In this document: piece by piece, positions 1-8,461 of the stretch
Layout of the letters: each line of letters opens with the position of its first letter
Position numbering within the stretch: the stretch's first letter is position 1
Source: Deltaproteobacteria bacterium
GTDB lineage: Bacteria; JAEEML01
Length of the DNA: 23,266 nucleotides
NCBI GenBank assembly: GCA_016283195.1
Contig: JAEEML010000083.1
Location: forward strand, 1-23,266
Direction: 5' to 3'
Notes under the pieces: model-generated
Databases searched by the model: none
Told to the model about the DNA's origin: nothing
What the model saw: the letters and a program-made list of their open reading frames with translations, nothing else
Made by a program: the position numbers and the translations under genes

Positions 1-3000
1 AGCACAATATTTTTGCAATAATTGGAACCAAAAATACCAAAGCGTGAGATGTGCATTATATAATTAGACTGCCTGACATTTGAGAGCAGGAGATTAACCA
101 CACCCACCGGCTGACTGTCATAAGTCCCCGCCTGGTTGGTTTGAGGGCCATAGGCTTTGTGGGCAGTAAGAATGGTATTCCGGATAACAATATTGGCTGC
201 CGCTTCCATGATGAGGAAACCGCGATAAGGAGAACCGCTGTCGCCTTCGCCGCTAATATAGTGCTCAAGACCATCAACTATAACATTCGACCTTAGGATA
301 TATATGCCACGGTTATATTCTTCCCTTGAATCAACCCGGTTGGCTATGGTGGTGAATTTACCACCGTATATATAGAGAATTTCGCTATCGACCGGGAAAG
401 CATGCAAGGTGGTTATAGTGTTATAATCCCAAATAATCGGCGAAGATGCGGCTACGTTACCTAGCGCGTCAACCAGAATATATTCGTGCTGTATGTCACC
501 TGTATTGGCATTGTTACCAGTACGAATATATTGGCGATTATTGGCATTATAAGGCACCAAGACGGCCGGCCATGGCAAGTTGACATCGACATGCGTTTGG
601 CCGCGGCTTAGGGTGGTTAAAGTGGGAGCTGCCCCCTGATTGGTATTTACGCCGTTATCTATGAGCACCCGGGCCGGAATAGTTGATGCAACAATAAAGA
701 CGTAATTATTTTTGGCATCAAGGCCGATATTGGAATCATCAATAATAAAGTTGGCGCCGCTCCAGTTAGTATTGGTAGCAATAATGGCGCTTTGGGTTAC
801 ATCGCTGATATAGTAAGTGGCGCCGGGAGTAGCACTTACACAGCGGCCTATACTGTTGGCGTAGGCATGGGTCGCCACAATAGCCGGGAGGTCATTAACC
901 TGACCGTTACCCAGAGCGCCAAATTGCTCATAAGTAATGCAGGGCAAATCTACTTTTGTGGCACAATTTGGCCCGCTCCAGCCGGGCTCACAAACGCAAT
1001 AACCCTGGCCGTAATAGCCATCAAAACAGGTGCCGTGCTGGCCGCAATTGGGGCAGGCTATACAATTTTGGCCAAAGTAACCTTGGGCACACTGGGTGCA
1101 ATTTTCGCCGCTAAAGCCGGTGTCGCACTGGCAAGTGCCGTTACCGTTTTTGCCATCGCGGCAGGTGCCGTGGTTGCAATTGGGGCAGGGGTCACAATTT
1201 GGACCATAATGATTATCGGCACAGGCATTGCAAGTTGTGCCGGACCAATTAGCTAAGCAAGTGCAGCCGCCAAAGCCGTTTAAGCCCTCATGGCAGGTGC
1301 CGTGATAGCAAGTGGGGCATTTTTGACAATTTGGCCCATAATAACCGCTGGCGCAATTTGTACATTGCAAACCGTCCCAGCCGGTATCGCATGTACAATC
1401 ACCATGGCCTGATGGGCCGTCATTGCAGGAACCGTGGTTACAATTCTGGCAAAGCTGGCAACTGGCACCGTAATAATTTTCGGCGCAGGTATTGCAACGA
1501 GTGCCGCTCCAGCCTGGGTCACACATACAGGTGCCGTTGCCCCAAATATTGTCACGGCAAGTACCGTGCTGGCCGCAATCCGGGCACTTTTCACAATTTG
1601 GGCCAAAGTAGCCATCGGCACAATTGTCGCAAAGATCGCTGGCAAAGCCTTCCTGACAGACACATTCGCCGCTGGCATAGATGCCGGAGAGCGGGCTGCC
1701 ATGCTCGCCGCAATCGGGCACCGGGTCGCAATTTAGGCCAAAGTGGCCGGGGGCACAATCGTCACAAAATTCGCCGCCAAAGCCGGGCAAACAATTGCAC
1801 TGGCCGCTGCCCATGGGGCCATCATCGCAGGAGCCGTTTACACAAGGCTGACATCTTTCGCAATTCTCGCCAAAATAGCCGGGAGCGCAAGTGTCGCAAT
1901 TTTCGCCGCTAAAGCCGAGAGCGCAGCGGCACTCGCCGTTATTATCAAGGCCGCTATTGCAAGTGCCGTGCTCGCCGCAATCCGGGCAGGGGTCACAATT
2001 GGGCCCAAAGTGGCCGTCTAAGCACTCATTGCAGAGTTCTCCGCCAAATCCTTCCTGGCAGGTGCACCCGCCACTACCGGAAATTCCGCTATTGCAAGTG
2101 CCGTGCTCGCCGCAATCCGGGCAGGGGTCACAATTTTCGCCAAAGAAGTCGCTGTTACAATCAGCGCAGGTCGGGCCGGTAAAGCCGCTATTACATAGGC
2201 ACTCGCCGCTGCCTGATAGGCCGTCTTGGCAAAGGCCGTGAGCGCCGCAAATGGGGCAGGCTTCACAATTTGGGCCAAAGTAGCCGGGAGCACAGGTATC
2301 ACAAGCCGGGCCGGCAAAGCCGCTATCGCAAGCACAGGTGCCATTGCCGGAGATGGTATCTTGGCAGTGGCCATGCTCACCGCAATCCGGGCAAAGTTCA
2401 CAATCCGGCCCAAAGCGGCCGCTTTCGCACTCGGCGCAATCGGGAGCGGCAAATCCTACGGCGCATTCATTGCATAAAGCGCCGCTAAAGCCTTTATTGC
2501 AAACACAAGCGCCGTCACCGGCAATAGTGTCGCGGCAGTGGCTATGCGGGCCGCAAGCCGGGCATTTCTCACAATTCGGCCCGAAATGGCCGGGAGCGCA
2601 GCTGTTGCAATAAGTGCCGGCAAAGCCGCTATTGCAAGCGCAGGTGCCATTGCCGGAGATGGTCTCCTGGCAGTGGCCATGCTCGCCGCAAGCCGGGCAT
2701 TTTTCGCAATTTTCGCCGAAGTGGCCGGCGGCGCATTCATTACATAAAGCGCCGCTAAAGCCGGGCAAACAATTGCAAGTGCCGTCGTTATTTTTGCCGT
2801 CATTACAAGAGGCGTGCGGGCCGCAATTTGGGCATTTTTCGCAATTTTCGCCAAAATAGCCCTTGGCACAATCGGTGCAAAATTCGCCGGCAAAGCCTTC
2901 TTGGCAAAGACAGTTGCCACTACTATAGAGCCCCTCTATGGCTGAGCCGTGCGGGCCGCAATCCGGCACTGGGTCGCAATTTGGCCCAAAGTGGCCTTTG

Positions 3001-3908
3001 GCACATTCATCGCAAAGATCGCCGCCAAAACCGGGCAGGCAATCACACTTGCCGCTGCCAGAGAGGCTATCAACGCAGGCGCCATTTAAACAGGCCGGGC
3101 ATTTTTCGCAATTTTCGCCAAAATAGCCTGGAGCGCAGGTATCACAAGCCTGGCCGGTAAAGCCCTCGTTGCAAGTACATTTCCCATCGTTATTAAGGCC
3201 GGCATTACAAGTGCCGTGCGGGCCGCAATCCGGGCACTCGGCGCAACTTGGGCCAAAGTGACCGGCGGCGCATTGTTTGCAAGTTGGGCCGCCAAAGCCG
3301 GGCTCACATATACAGTTGCCGTCATTATCGGGGCCGGTGTTACAAGTGCCGTGAATGCCGCAATTGGGGCAGGGCAGGCAATTTTGGCCGTAGTAACCGG
3401 CGGTGCACTCATTGCAATCTTCGCCGGTGAAGCCGGTATTGCAAGCACATTCACCGTCGCCGGAAGCGCCGTCGTTGCAAGTGCTGTGGGGGTTACATTG
3501 TTTGCACGGCTGACAATTAGATCCATAATAACCTTTGGCACATTCGTCGCAGTGCTCGCCTTTCCAGCCTAAAGCACAAAAACATGAGCCGTTGTTATAG
3601 AGCCCATCGAGACAAAAACCATGTGGGCCGCAATCGGGGCAAGGGTCACAATTAGGGCCGAAAAAGCCTTTTTGACATTCATCGCACGAAGAATTGAAAT
3701 TGGCATTCGGGCACTCTTTGGGGGGCGTTACATCAGTAACGCTGTCATCGCTCATAGCATCGCTGGCACTATCACTGGATGTGTCATCGTTGCCGCGATT
3801 TACCGGCGGTTTTGTTTCCTGAACCGGTTCCAGTGGCTGGCTACAAGCGCCTAAGCTCTGACCAATTGCCCAAAGCCCCAGGAGCATATATGATATGTGT
3901 TTTTTCAC
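1..3908 (-). CDS. Giant EGF-repeat lipoprotein with C-terminal beta-helix (3' end outside window)
   Basis: The frame is open from a GTG at 3908-3906 to the window edge (at least 1302 residues), with GAGGT 6 bases upstream of the start. The N-terminus is a lipoprotein signal (KK, hydrophobic stretch, lipobox LGAC near residue 22), then a Ser/Asp/Thr-rich linker. Twenty cysteine-rich modules follow (about 3713-963), each with 8 Cys and the EGF signature CxCxxGFxGxxC plus a laminin-type extra loop (CAxGYFGxNC). The C-terminal part begins YEQFGALGNGQVNDLPAI, the start motif of pectate-lyase-3-like right-handed beta-helix proteins, and includes SGEGDSGSPYRGF and FGIFGSN motifs. The family suggests an outer-membrane-anchored, surface-exposed protein that binds or cleaves polysaccharide; the substrate is unknown. 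It lies 29 bases downstream of the 88-residue-repeat gene, so the two are probably co-transcribed. I checked the frame by translating the whole stretch and found no frameshift. Confidence 0.85.
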   Translation of the reverse strand, partial: MKKHISYMLLGLWAIGQSLGACSQPLEPVQETKPPVNRGNDDTSSDSASDAMSDDSVTDVTPPKECPNANFNSSCDECQKGFFGPNCDPCPDCGPHGFCLDGLYNNGSCFCALGWKGEHCDECAKGYYGSNCQPCKQCNPHSTCNDGASGDGECACNTGFTGEDCNECTAGYYGQNCLPCPNCGIHGTCNTGPDNDGNCICEPGFGGPTCKQCAAGHFGPSCAECPDCGPHGTCNAGLNNDGKCTCNEGFTGQACDTCAPGYFGENCEKCPACLNGACVDSLSGSGKCDCLPGFGGDLCDECAKGHFGPNCDPVPDCGPHGSAIEGLYSSGNCLCQEGFAGEFCTDCAKGYFGENCEKCPNCGPHASCNDGKNNDGTCNCLPGFSGALCNECAAGHFGENCEKCPACGEHGHCQETISGNGTCACNSGFAGTYCNSCAPGHFGPNCEKCPACGPHSHCRDTIAGDGACVCNKGFSGALCNECAVGFAAPDCAECESGRFGPDCELCPDCGEHGHCQDTISGNGTCACDSGFAGPACDTCAPGYFGPNCEACPICGAHGLCQDGLSGSGECLCNSGFTGPTCADCNSDFFGENCDPCPDCGEHGTCNSGISGSGGCTCQEGFGGELCNECLDGHFGPNCDPCPDCGEHGTCNSGLDNNGECRCALGFSGENCDTCAPGYFGENCERCQPCVNGSCDDGPMGSGQCNCLPGFGGEFCDDCAPGHFGLNCDPVPDCGEHGSPLSGIYASGECVCQEGFASDLCDNCADGYFGPNCEKCPDCGQHGTCRDNIWGNGTCMCDPGWSGTRCNTCAENYYGASCQLCQNCNHGSCNDGPSGHGDCTCDTGWDGLQCTNCASGYYGPNCQKCPTCYHGTCHEGLNGFGGCTCLANWSGTTCNACADNHYGPNCDPCPNCNHGTCRDGKNGNGTCQCDTGFSGENCTQCAQGYFGQNCIACPNCGQHGTCFDGYYGQGYCVCEPGWSGPNCATKVDLPCITYEQFGALGNGQVNDLPAIVATHAYANSIGRCVSATPGATYYISDVTQSAIIATNTNWSGANFIIDDSNIGLDAKNNYVFIVASTIPARVLIDNGVNTNQGAAPTLTTLSRGQTHVDVNLPWPAVLVPYNANNRQYIRTGNNANTGDIQHEYILVDALGNVAASSPIIWDYNTITTLHAFPVDSEILYIYGGKFTTIANRVDSREEYNRGIYILRSNVIVDGLEHYISGEGDSGSPYRGFLIMEAAANIVIRNTILTAHKAYGPQTNQAGTYDSQPVGVVNLLLSNVRQSNYIMHISRFGIFGSNYCKNIV
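963..3713 (-). repeat. 20 tandem laminin/EGF-like eight-cysteine modules
   Basis: Protein-level tandem repeat of about 44 residues (about 130 bp). Each module follows CPxCGxHGxC...GxCxCxxGFxGxxCxxCAxGxFGxNC. I count 20 FGxNC-type landmarks. Modules 6 and 15 lack two cysteines each, and module 10 carries an extra half-module (about 2400-2460). The repetition makes alternative frames on both strands look open and alanine- or serine-rich; these are shadows. Confidence 0.85.
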
Positions 3909-3914
3909 CTTTGC

Positions 3915-3919
3915 ACCTC
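3915..3919 (-). promoter_or_regulatory. Ribosome binding site fixing the GTG start of the EGF lipoprotein
   Basis: Read on the minus strand this is GAGGT, ending 6 bases before the GTG at 3908. It supports the GTG over the internal ATG seven codons later, which would truncate the lipoprotein signal. Confidence 0.6.
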
Positions 3920-3937
3920 ACGTTGAAGCAGCCCTAG

Positions 3938-6220
3938 TTATTGAAGATTCATCGGATATGGTATGCCGTATACAATTATATTAATATAAGTATCCCAGTC
4001 TGGATGATTACCCCAATTTTCCTGGGTGAGAGGGCCGGGATCACGTTTATATAATATGTTTTTTGATAAATCTATTACCCATGAAGTAAGCAGTATTTGC
4101 GACCCGACAGCATAGGCCTGATAAGTATGCCCAGGCCAGGTGCCGGTCACAATGGCAGTGGTTGGAGTCCCTACAGTTTGGGGAACATTAATATAATAGA
4201 CACCGGGCTCTGTTCTTTGAACAGTTAAGCCTCCCATAAGAGCAGTGAAACTTAAACTGGCATCACTACAATCCCAATTGGTGTGACCGCTTACCGCGGC
4301 GGCTATATTGCAATGAACCCTTATTGTGCCAAAAGCTATAGCCCCGTAAAGTCCTTTGTTCCAAGCCCATGCCGGCAGAGTATCGGGAGTAACAGCCGAG
4401 ATAATTTGTGTTTGAATATCCGGGTGCAAATCAGCATAAAGTATGGTGCCGTCCGTAATATGAGCATTGCTAATAACGTTAGCGGAATTTGGCAAAGAAT
4501 TTTGAATGCGTGAGCTAATCTCACTATGTAAATCACGCCATAGAATTGAGCCATCCTTGATTTTATAGCTGTCAACAGTATTATCGGCAATACCTAAAGC
4601 CTCGCCGCCTATAGTGCTTGAAGCCGCATATTTAGTGCTGTTTAAAAGAGCGTTATCGGCTTTATTGAGTGAAGCTTGCACCGAGCTATGCAACTTGGAT
4701 TTTTGAATACCGGCACTGGCGCTGATATCTTCATCCAAAATAGATCCGTTTTTAATTTTGGTGGTATCAACGGAATCGGGGGCCAATTTGCTCATGGAAA
4801 CAGCTTGGTTGATAATATCGGCAGCACTTATACAACCATTGGGATTTTGGCATTCGAGATCGGTTGCCGGGCCGCCGGGCGCAGTGGAGGCGGCATAATT
4901 GAAATTGCCGGTTAAAGCATTATCGGCTCTCGCCAAAGAAGCTTGCACGGAGCTGTCGAGTTTAGACCTTTTAATGCCGGCATTTTCGGCAATATCCTCA
5001 TCCATGATGGAACCGTTTTTAATATTTATGCTTTCAACGGCTTCTTCTGCTAATTTGTCGTGTGAAACAGCCATGTTAGCTATTTCGTTTTCACCAACGC
5101 AGCCGCTATTTATACAATCGAGATCGGTGGCCGGGCCGCCAGGCATGGTGGAGGCAGCATAATTGGAGTTGGCGGAAAGGGCGTTATCGGCTTTATCAAG
5201 AGAGGCTTGCACGGAGCTGTCAAGTTTTGCCCTTTGGATGGCGGCCTCGAAACTTATATCTTCATCTTTAATGGAGCCATTTTCGATATTGTCGCCGTTT
5301 ACGGCATCTGAGGCCAGTTTATCATGAGAAACAGCCATGGAGGCTATTTCATTTTCACCAACACAACCGGCTGCGGCGCAATTAAGATCGGTGGCCGGGC
5401 CGCCAGGGTAATCGGCTGCGGCATAGCTTGTGGAATCCGGCAGGGCCCTATCGGCTTTATCAAGAGAAGCTTGCACGGAGCTGGCGAGTTTCGACTTTTG
5501 AATTCCGGCACTGTCGCTAATATCTGCGTCTAAAATTGAGTTATTCTTAATTTTTAAAGTATCTACCGAATCAGCCGCTAATTTATTCATAGAAACCGCG
5601 AGGTTTTCCAGATCACTGGTGCCAACACAACCGGCGGAATTAGCGCATTTAAGGTCGCTGGCCGGGCCGCCTTTGCTGCTTGAAGCGGCATAATTAAAAG
5701 AAATCTTGCTGTCTGAGATGGAGTTATCAGCAAGCGGGCCTTCACCGATACTCTCTCCAAGGCCGTTTAACTTGGATTTAATAGTGCTATCAAGTTGATT
5801 TTCGGTAACGCAGCCTGCGCATTGCAAATCTTCGGCACTGCCGGCATGGTCGGCGTAAGAAGCCATAATGGAAAAAGGCGTTGAATTTATAGGTATTCTG
5901 GGGCTCAGTTCCACATCGCCTATGGTGATAGCGAGTTCTAAACGGCCGGCGGCTATCACCTGCTCTTCGTCAATACCGTCAATGGTGAAGTTATAATAAC
6001 CGTCTTCCACCGCAATATCTTTGGTGACTTCTTTAATAACTTCGCCCATGCCATTGTAAATCTTGGCAGTTATTGAATAATTACCGTTAGCTAGTGCTCC
6101 GTCCTCGCGGATAATACCGTGATGAGTAAAACTCATGGGCACCATAGCCAGCGCCGCAGCACTATCTCCCAGTAAGAGTCCCAAAGTAAGAAGGCAGCTC
6201 AAGAAAGTTTTGCAATGCAT
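3938..6220 (-). CDS. Secreted protein with four 88-residue repeats, unknown function
   Basis: The 760-residue product starts with a classic signal peptide (hydrophobic core near residues 8-17, likely cut after ALA near residue 25). A beta-sandwich-like N-terminal domain (about 30-125) ends in SPRIPINSTPFSIMASYAD, a sequence type seen before repeat regions in large secreted proteins of deltaproteobacterial-type genomes. Four 88-residue repeats follow, each opening with a Cys pair (C192/C198, C281/C286, C369/C374, C457/C463) after GGPAxDL, then GCVGENEI, VSHDKLA, GSIxDEDI and KLxSSVQASLxKAD. A shorter Cys pair sits at 134/137. A non-repeated C-terminal domain spans about 590-760. GGGAG precedes the ATG by about 7 bases. 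The gene is first of an operon with the EGF lipoprotein. I do not recognise a function; a structural or adhesive surface protein is the likely role. The repeats recall coiled or beta-solenoid stalks, but no collagen or enzyme motif is visible. Confidence 0.8.
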   Translation of the reverse strand: MHCKTFLSCLLTLGLLLGDSAAALAMVPMSFTHHGIIREDGALANGNYSITAKIYNGMGEVIKEVTKDIAVEDGYYNFTIDGIDEEQVIAAGRLELAITIGDVELSPRIPINSTPFSIMASYADHAGSAEDLQCAGCVTENQLDSTIKSKLNGLGESIGEGPLADNSISDSKISFNYAASSSKGGPASDLKCANSAGCVGTSDLENLAVSMNKLAADSVDTLKIKNNSILDADISDSAGIQKSKLASSVQASLDKADRALPDSTSYAAADYPGGPATDLNCAAAGCVGENEIASMAVSHDKLASDAVNGDNIENGSIKDEDISFEAAIQRAKLDSSVQASLDKADNALSANSNYAASTMPGGPATDLDCINSGCVGENEIANMAVSHDKLAEEAVESINIKNGSIMDEDIAENAGIKRSKLDSSVQASLARADNALTGNFNYAASTAPGGPATDLECQNPNGCISAADIINQAVSMSKLAPDSVDTTKIKNGSILDEDISASAGIQKSKLHSSVQASLNKADNALLNSTKYAASSTIGGEALGIADNTVDSYKIKDGSILWRDLHSEISSRIQNSLPNSANVISNAHITDGTILYADLHPDIQTQIISAVTPDTLPAWAWNKGLYGAIAFGTIRVHCNIAAAVSGHTNWDCSDASLSFTALMGGLTVQRTEPGVYYINVPQTVGTPTTAIVTGTWPGHTYQAYAVGSQILLTSWVIDLSKNILYKRDPGPLTQENWGNHPDWDTYINIIVYGIPYPMNLQ
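4645..5650 (-). repeat. In-gene repeats of about 264 bp (88 residues), four copies
   Basis: The units are spaced by 88-89 codons, judged from the Cys pairs at residues 192, 281, 369 and 457. Copies 2 and 3 are the closest (shared GCVGENEIA.MAVSHDKLA). A degenerate fifth copy lacking cysteines follows near residues 535-610 (GSILWRDLHSEI, GTILYADLHPDI). Confidence 0.75.
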
Positions 6221-6353
6221 ATTATTTCTCCCACTAAGTTCATATCGAAAGCCGATATACCGGATTCCATATTACCAGCTTTTTTAACTACATTAACACT
6301 AGTAAGTTGCAAAAAATTGTACAAATATTTAGAAAGATGGCGGAGGTTTTACG

Positions 6354-8057
6354 ATGAAACTACAAAAAATACTTATTTTACCCTTGATGTTAACAGCTTG
6401 CACACCACATGGCGGCTCTGCACCGCAGGCGGGAGAGGAGCAAAATAAAAAAATGAGTACAGCAGCCCAGGAAGATCCGGCGGCAAAATTTGTCAAAGAT
6501 TTTTCCGCTACTTGGCAGCCGCTTTTTAAAGAGGCCAATCTCGGTTGGTGGGAAGCCAACACCACCGGCAGCGATGCGGCCTTTAAACGCGAAGAGGAGG
6601 CCGAAAATGCCCTTGATGCCCTCTATGCCGATGCGGAGAATTTTAAAAAAATCTCCATGTGGCGGCAAAAGGTGACCGACCCGGAACTAAAGCGCTCTTT
6701 GGAAGTTATTTACCGCTATGCGCTCCCAAAACAGATTTCTGCGGAAAAACTAGCTGAAATGACTACTCTTTCAGCCAAAAGTAACCAGGCTTTTAATACC
6801 CACAGGAGCCCGGTAAACGGCAAAGAGCTCACCGAAAATGAAGTGCGGGCCATTTTGAGCACTTCCACCAGTAGTGCCGAAGTCAAAGCCGCCTGGGAAG
6901 GGTACCACCTGGTGGGCGAAAAGGTGGCCGGCGATTTAAAGAAGCTGGTGCTGCTTAGAAACGAGGCGGCCAAGGCGGCAGGATATGATAATTATTATCA
7001 AATGTCGCTGGCTGCTATGGAGATTGATGAAGCAGAGCTTTTTAAACTCTTGGATGAGTTGGCTCTCCTCACCGATGAGCCCTTTGCCCGCCTTAAAGGT
7101 GAAATTGATAAAGCGCTCGCTAAGAAATTCGGCATAACTCCGGAAGAGCTCATGCCCTGGCATCATCAGGATCTCTTTTTCCAAGAGGTGCCGGAAGTTT
7201 CCGGCCCCAGCCTTGATGAAGTGTATAAAAACGCCGATCTCCTTAAAATTGTTCCTGAATATTATAAGAGCATCGGCCTGGAAACAGCCGCTATTTTAGA
7301 AAAGAGCAGCCTTTTTGAAGCTCCCGGCAAAAGCCCGCACGCTTTTATGGTTGATATAGATAGAGAAGGCGATGTGCGCATTTTAACCAATTTGAAAAAT
7401 AGCGCATACTGGGCCGATACGCTGCTGCATGAGCTGGGCCACGGCGTCTATCAGGTGAATATTTCTCATGATTTACCAATTATTTTGCGCGAGGCGGCTC
7501 ATGAGTGCATTACAGAAGGGGTGGCCATGATGTTTGGCTCGCTCTCTAAAGATGAATGCTTTTTGCGCCGGGCCCTTGGTGCGGATGATGCCGATCTCAT
7601 TGCCGCTGCCAAAAAGTCGCACGCCATGGAAGAGCTCATCTTTAGCCGCTGGGCTCAGGTGATGATTCGCTTTGAAAAGGAGCTCTATGAAAAGCCGGAG
7701 AGCGATCTTAATGCCCGCTGGTGGGAGCTCAAAAAGCGCTATCAGCTGATAAATACCCCGGAAGGGCGCGATAAGCCCGATTACGCCGCCAAGATGCACT
7801 TTATCGGCGCGCCGGTTTATTATCAAAATTATCTTTATGGCCACCTTTTTGCCGCCCAGCTTTTGGAATATTTGCGTAGTAGCAACAAGTTAGCCAGTGA
7901 CGAAGGCTGCTTTTATGGCCACAAAGAGGTGGGCGATCAGCTCAAAAAAGAGCTTTTTGCCCCCGGCATGAGCTTGCCTTGGCCGCTTCTAGTAGAAAAG
8001 GTGACCGGCGCGCCGCTCTCGGCTAAGGCTTTTGCCAAAGAGATTGAAGGAATCTGA
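6354..8057 (+). CDS. Lipoprotein zinc metallopeptidase, M2 (ACE-like) group
   Basis: The product has 567 residues. A lipoprotein signal with lipobox LTAC puts the lipid-modified cysteine at residue 16. The catalytic HELGH is at residues 359-363. The distal zinc ligand is probably E388 in TEGVAMM, because the DLP and E spacing after HELGH matches ACE with a one-residue shift. A region near 485-505 (KMHFIGAPVYYQNYLYG) resembles the C-terminal substrate-binding segment of M2 enzymes. The length fits bacterial M2 peptidases. The expected action is removal of dipeptides from peptide C-termini in the periplasm or at the outer membrane. GGAGG lies 7 bases before the ATG. It is divergent from the secreted repeat operon with 133 bases between. 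An M3-type oligopeptidase is the alternative, but the lipoprotein signal and the ligand spacing favour M2. Confidence 0.85.
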   Translation: MKLQKILILPLMLTACTPHGGSAPQAGEEQNKKMSTAAQEDPAAKFVKDFSATWQPLFKEANLGWWEANTTGSDAAFKREEEAENALDALYADAENFKKISMWRQKVTDPELKRSLEVIYRYALPKQISAEKLAEMTTLSAKSNQAFNTHRSPVNGKELTENEVRAILSTSTSSAEVKAAWEGYHLVGEKVAGDLKKLVLLRNEAAKAAGYDNYYQMSLAAMEIDEAELFKLLDELALLTDEPFARLKGEIDKALAKKFGITPEELMPWHHQDLFFQEVPEVSGPSLDEVYKNADLLKIVPEYYKSIGLETAAILEKSSLFEAPGKSPHAFMVDIDREGDVRILTNLKNSAYWADTLLHELGHGVYQVNISHDLPIILREAAHECITEGVAMMFGSLSKDECFLRRALGADDADLIAAAKKSHAMEELIFSRWAQVMIRFEKELYEKPESDLNARWWELKKRYQLINTPEGRDKPDYAAKMHFIGAPVYYQNYLYGHLFAAQLLEYLRSSNKLASDEGCFYGHKEVGDQLKKELFAPGMSLPWPLLVEKVTGAPLSAKAFAKEIEGI

Positions 8058-8093
8058 GTCACTCCTTCTTCTTCTCTGTTTTGAACAAATCAT

Positions 8094-8124
8094 GTTTTTT
8101 CTTTTTGGGAAAACCTTTGCTCAC
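8094..8124 (+). repeat. Dispersed intergenic repeat, partial copy A
   Basis: A run G-T6-C-T5-GGG-A4-CC followed by TTTGCTCAC. The reverse complement of 21996-22046 gives the same series (G-T6-C-T7-GGGGG-AAACC...TTTGCTCAC), with about 14 extra bases inside. Confidence 0.5.
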
Positions 8125-8149
8125 GGTGCGGCCACTTTTTTACTGCAGT

Positions 8150-8221
8150 GCCCGTTTCTGCTCGTTACTAGTTCTTTATTTTATTCTGTTTTTTGTGGGG
8201 AAGAAACCTCCGCTAATTTCG
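8150..8221 (+). repeat. Dispersed intergenic repeat, copy B
   Basis: It shares GCCCGTTTCT, TTTTATTCTGTTTTTT and AAACCTCCGCTA.TTTCG, in the same order, with the reverse complement of 22005-22078. Small gaps separate the blocks. Confidence 0.65.
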
Positions 8222-8244
8222 AAGCGCTCAGGTTTCTTCCCCAC
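8195..8244. repeat. 15-bp perfect inverted repeat (hairpin)
   Basis: The arms GTGGGGAAGAAACCT (8195-8209) and AGGTTTCTTCCCCAC (8230-8244) are perfect complements around a 20-base loop. The loop has its own 4-bp stem (CGCT/AGCG). No U-run follows on either strand, so it is not a standard terminator. The left arm belongs to the dispersed repeat. Confidence 0.8.
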
Positions 8245-8354
8245 GCCCCTTCTTCCGCCGCACGACCAAGGGACACCCTTGGAACCCGGGAGTTCAATAA
8301 AAATGGCTTTGTTTATGCCATGTTACAAAATCATTCTCTGCTTATTTGTCTTAA

Positions 8355-8404
8355 AAGCCAGAGGCCACACTTGAGAACAGGTATGAGTAGCCTGCCTCTG
8401 GCTT
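8355..8404. repeat. 11-bp stem, 28-base loop inverted repeat
   Basis: AAGCCAGAGGC (8355-8365) pairs perfectly with GCCTCTGGCTT (8394-8404). Its right arm overlaps the next hairpin by four bases, so the two stems compete at 8401-8404. Confidence 0.65.
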
Positions 8405-8431
8405 AGCCGGGGCTGGCCGCCCCGGTTAAGC
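8401..8431. repeat. 13-bp GC-rich hairpin
   Basis: GCTTAGCCGGGGC (8401-8413) and GCCCCGGTTAAGC (8419-8431) pair with one G-U, around the 5-base loop TGGCC. No U-run follows on either strand. Confidence 0.65.
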
Positions 8432-8461
8432 GGACCCCTCCTCATCAAGTAGTGGAAATCA

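Noticed and set aside
792-3572. Several open frames rich in Ala, Ile and Val on the plus strand and Cys-poor frames on the minus strand
   Set aside because: They are shadows of the cysteine-rich EGF frame; the repeat of codons keeps other frames free of stops. None has a ribosome site or a family motif.
3938-6220. Phage tail fibre or prophage remnant
   Set aside because: The protein has a clear Sec signal peptide and is operonic with a lipoprotein; no phage structural genes are nearby.
8195-8244. Intrinsic terminator for the peptidase gene
   Set aside because: The stem is strong, but neither strand has a U-run after it; the T-run lies on the wrong side.
8032-8406. Open frames of about 100-124 residues after the peptidase gene
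   Set aside because: They cross the peptidase end, the hairpins and the repeat copies, have no ribosome site, and show low-complexity composition.
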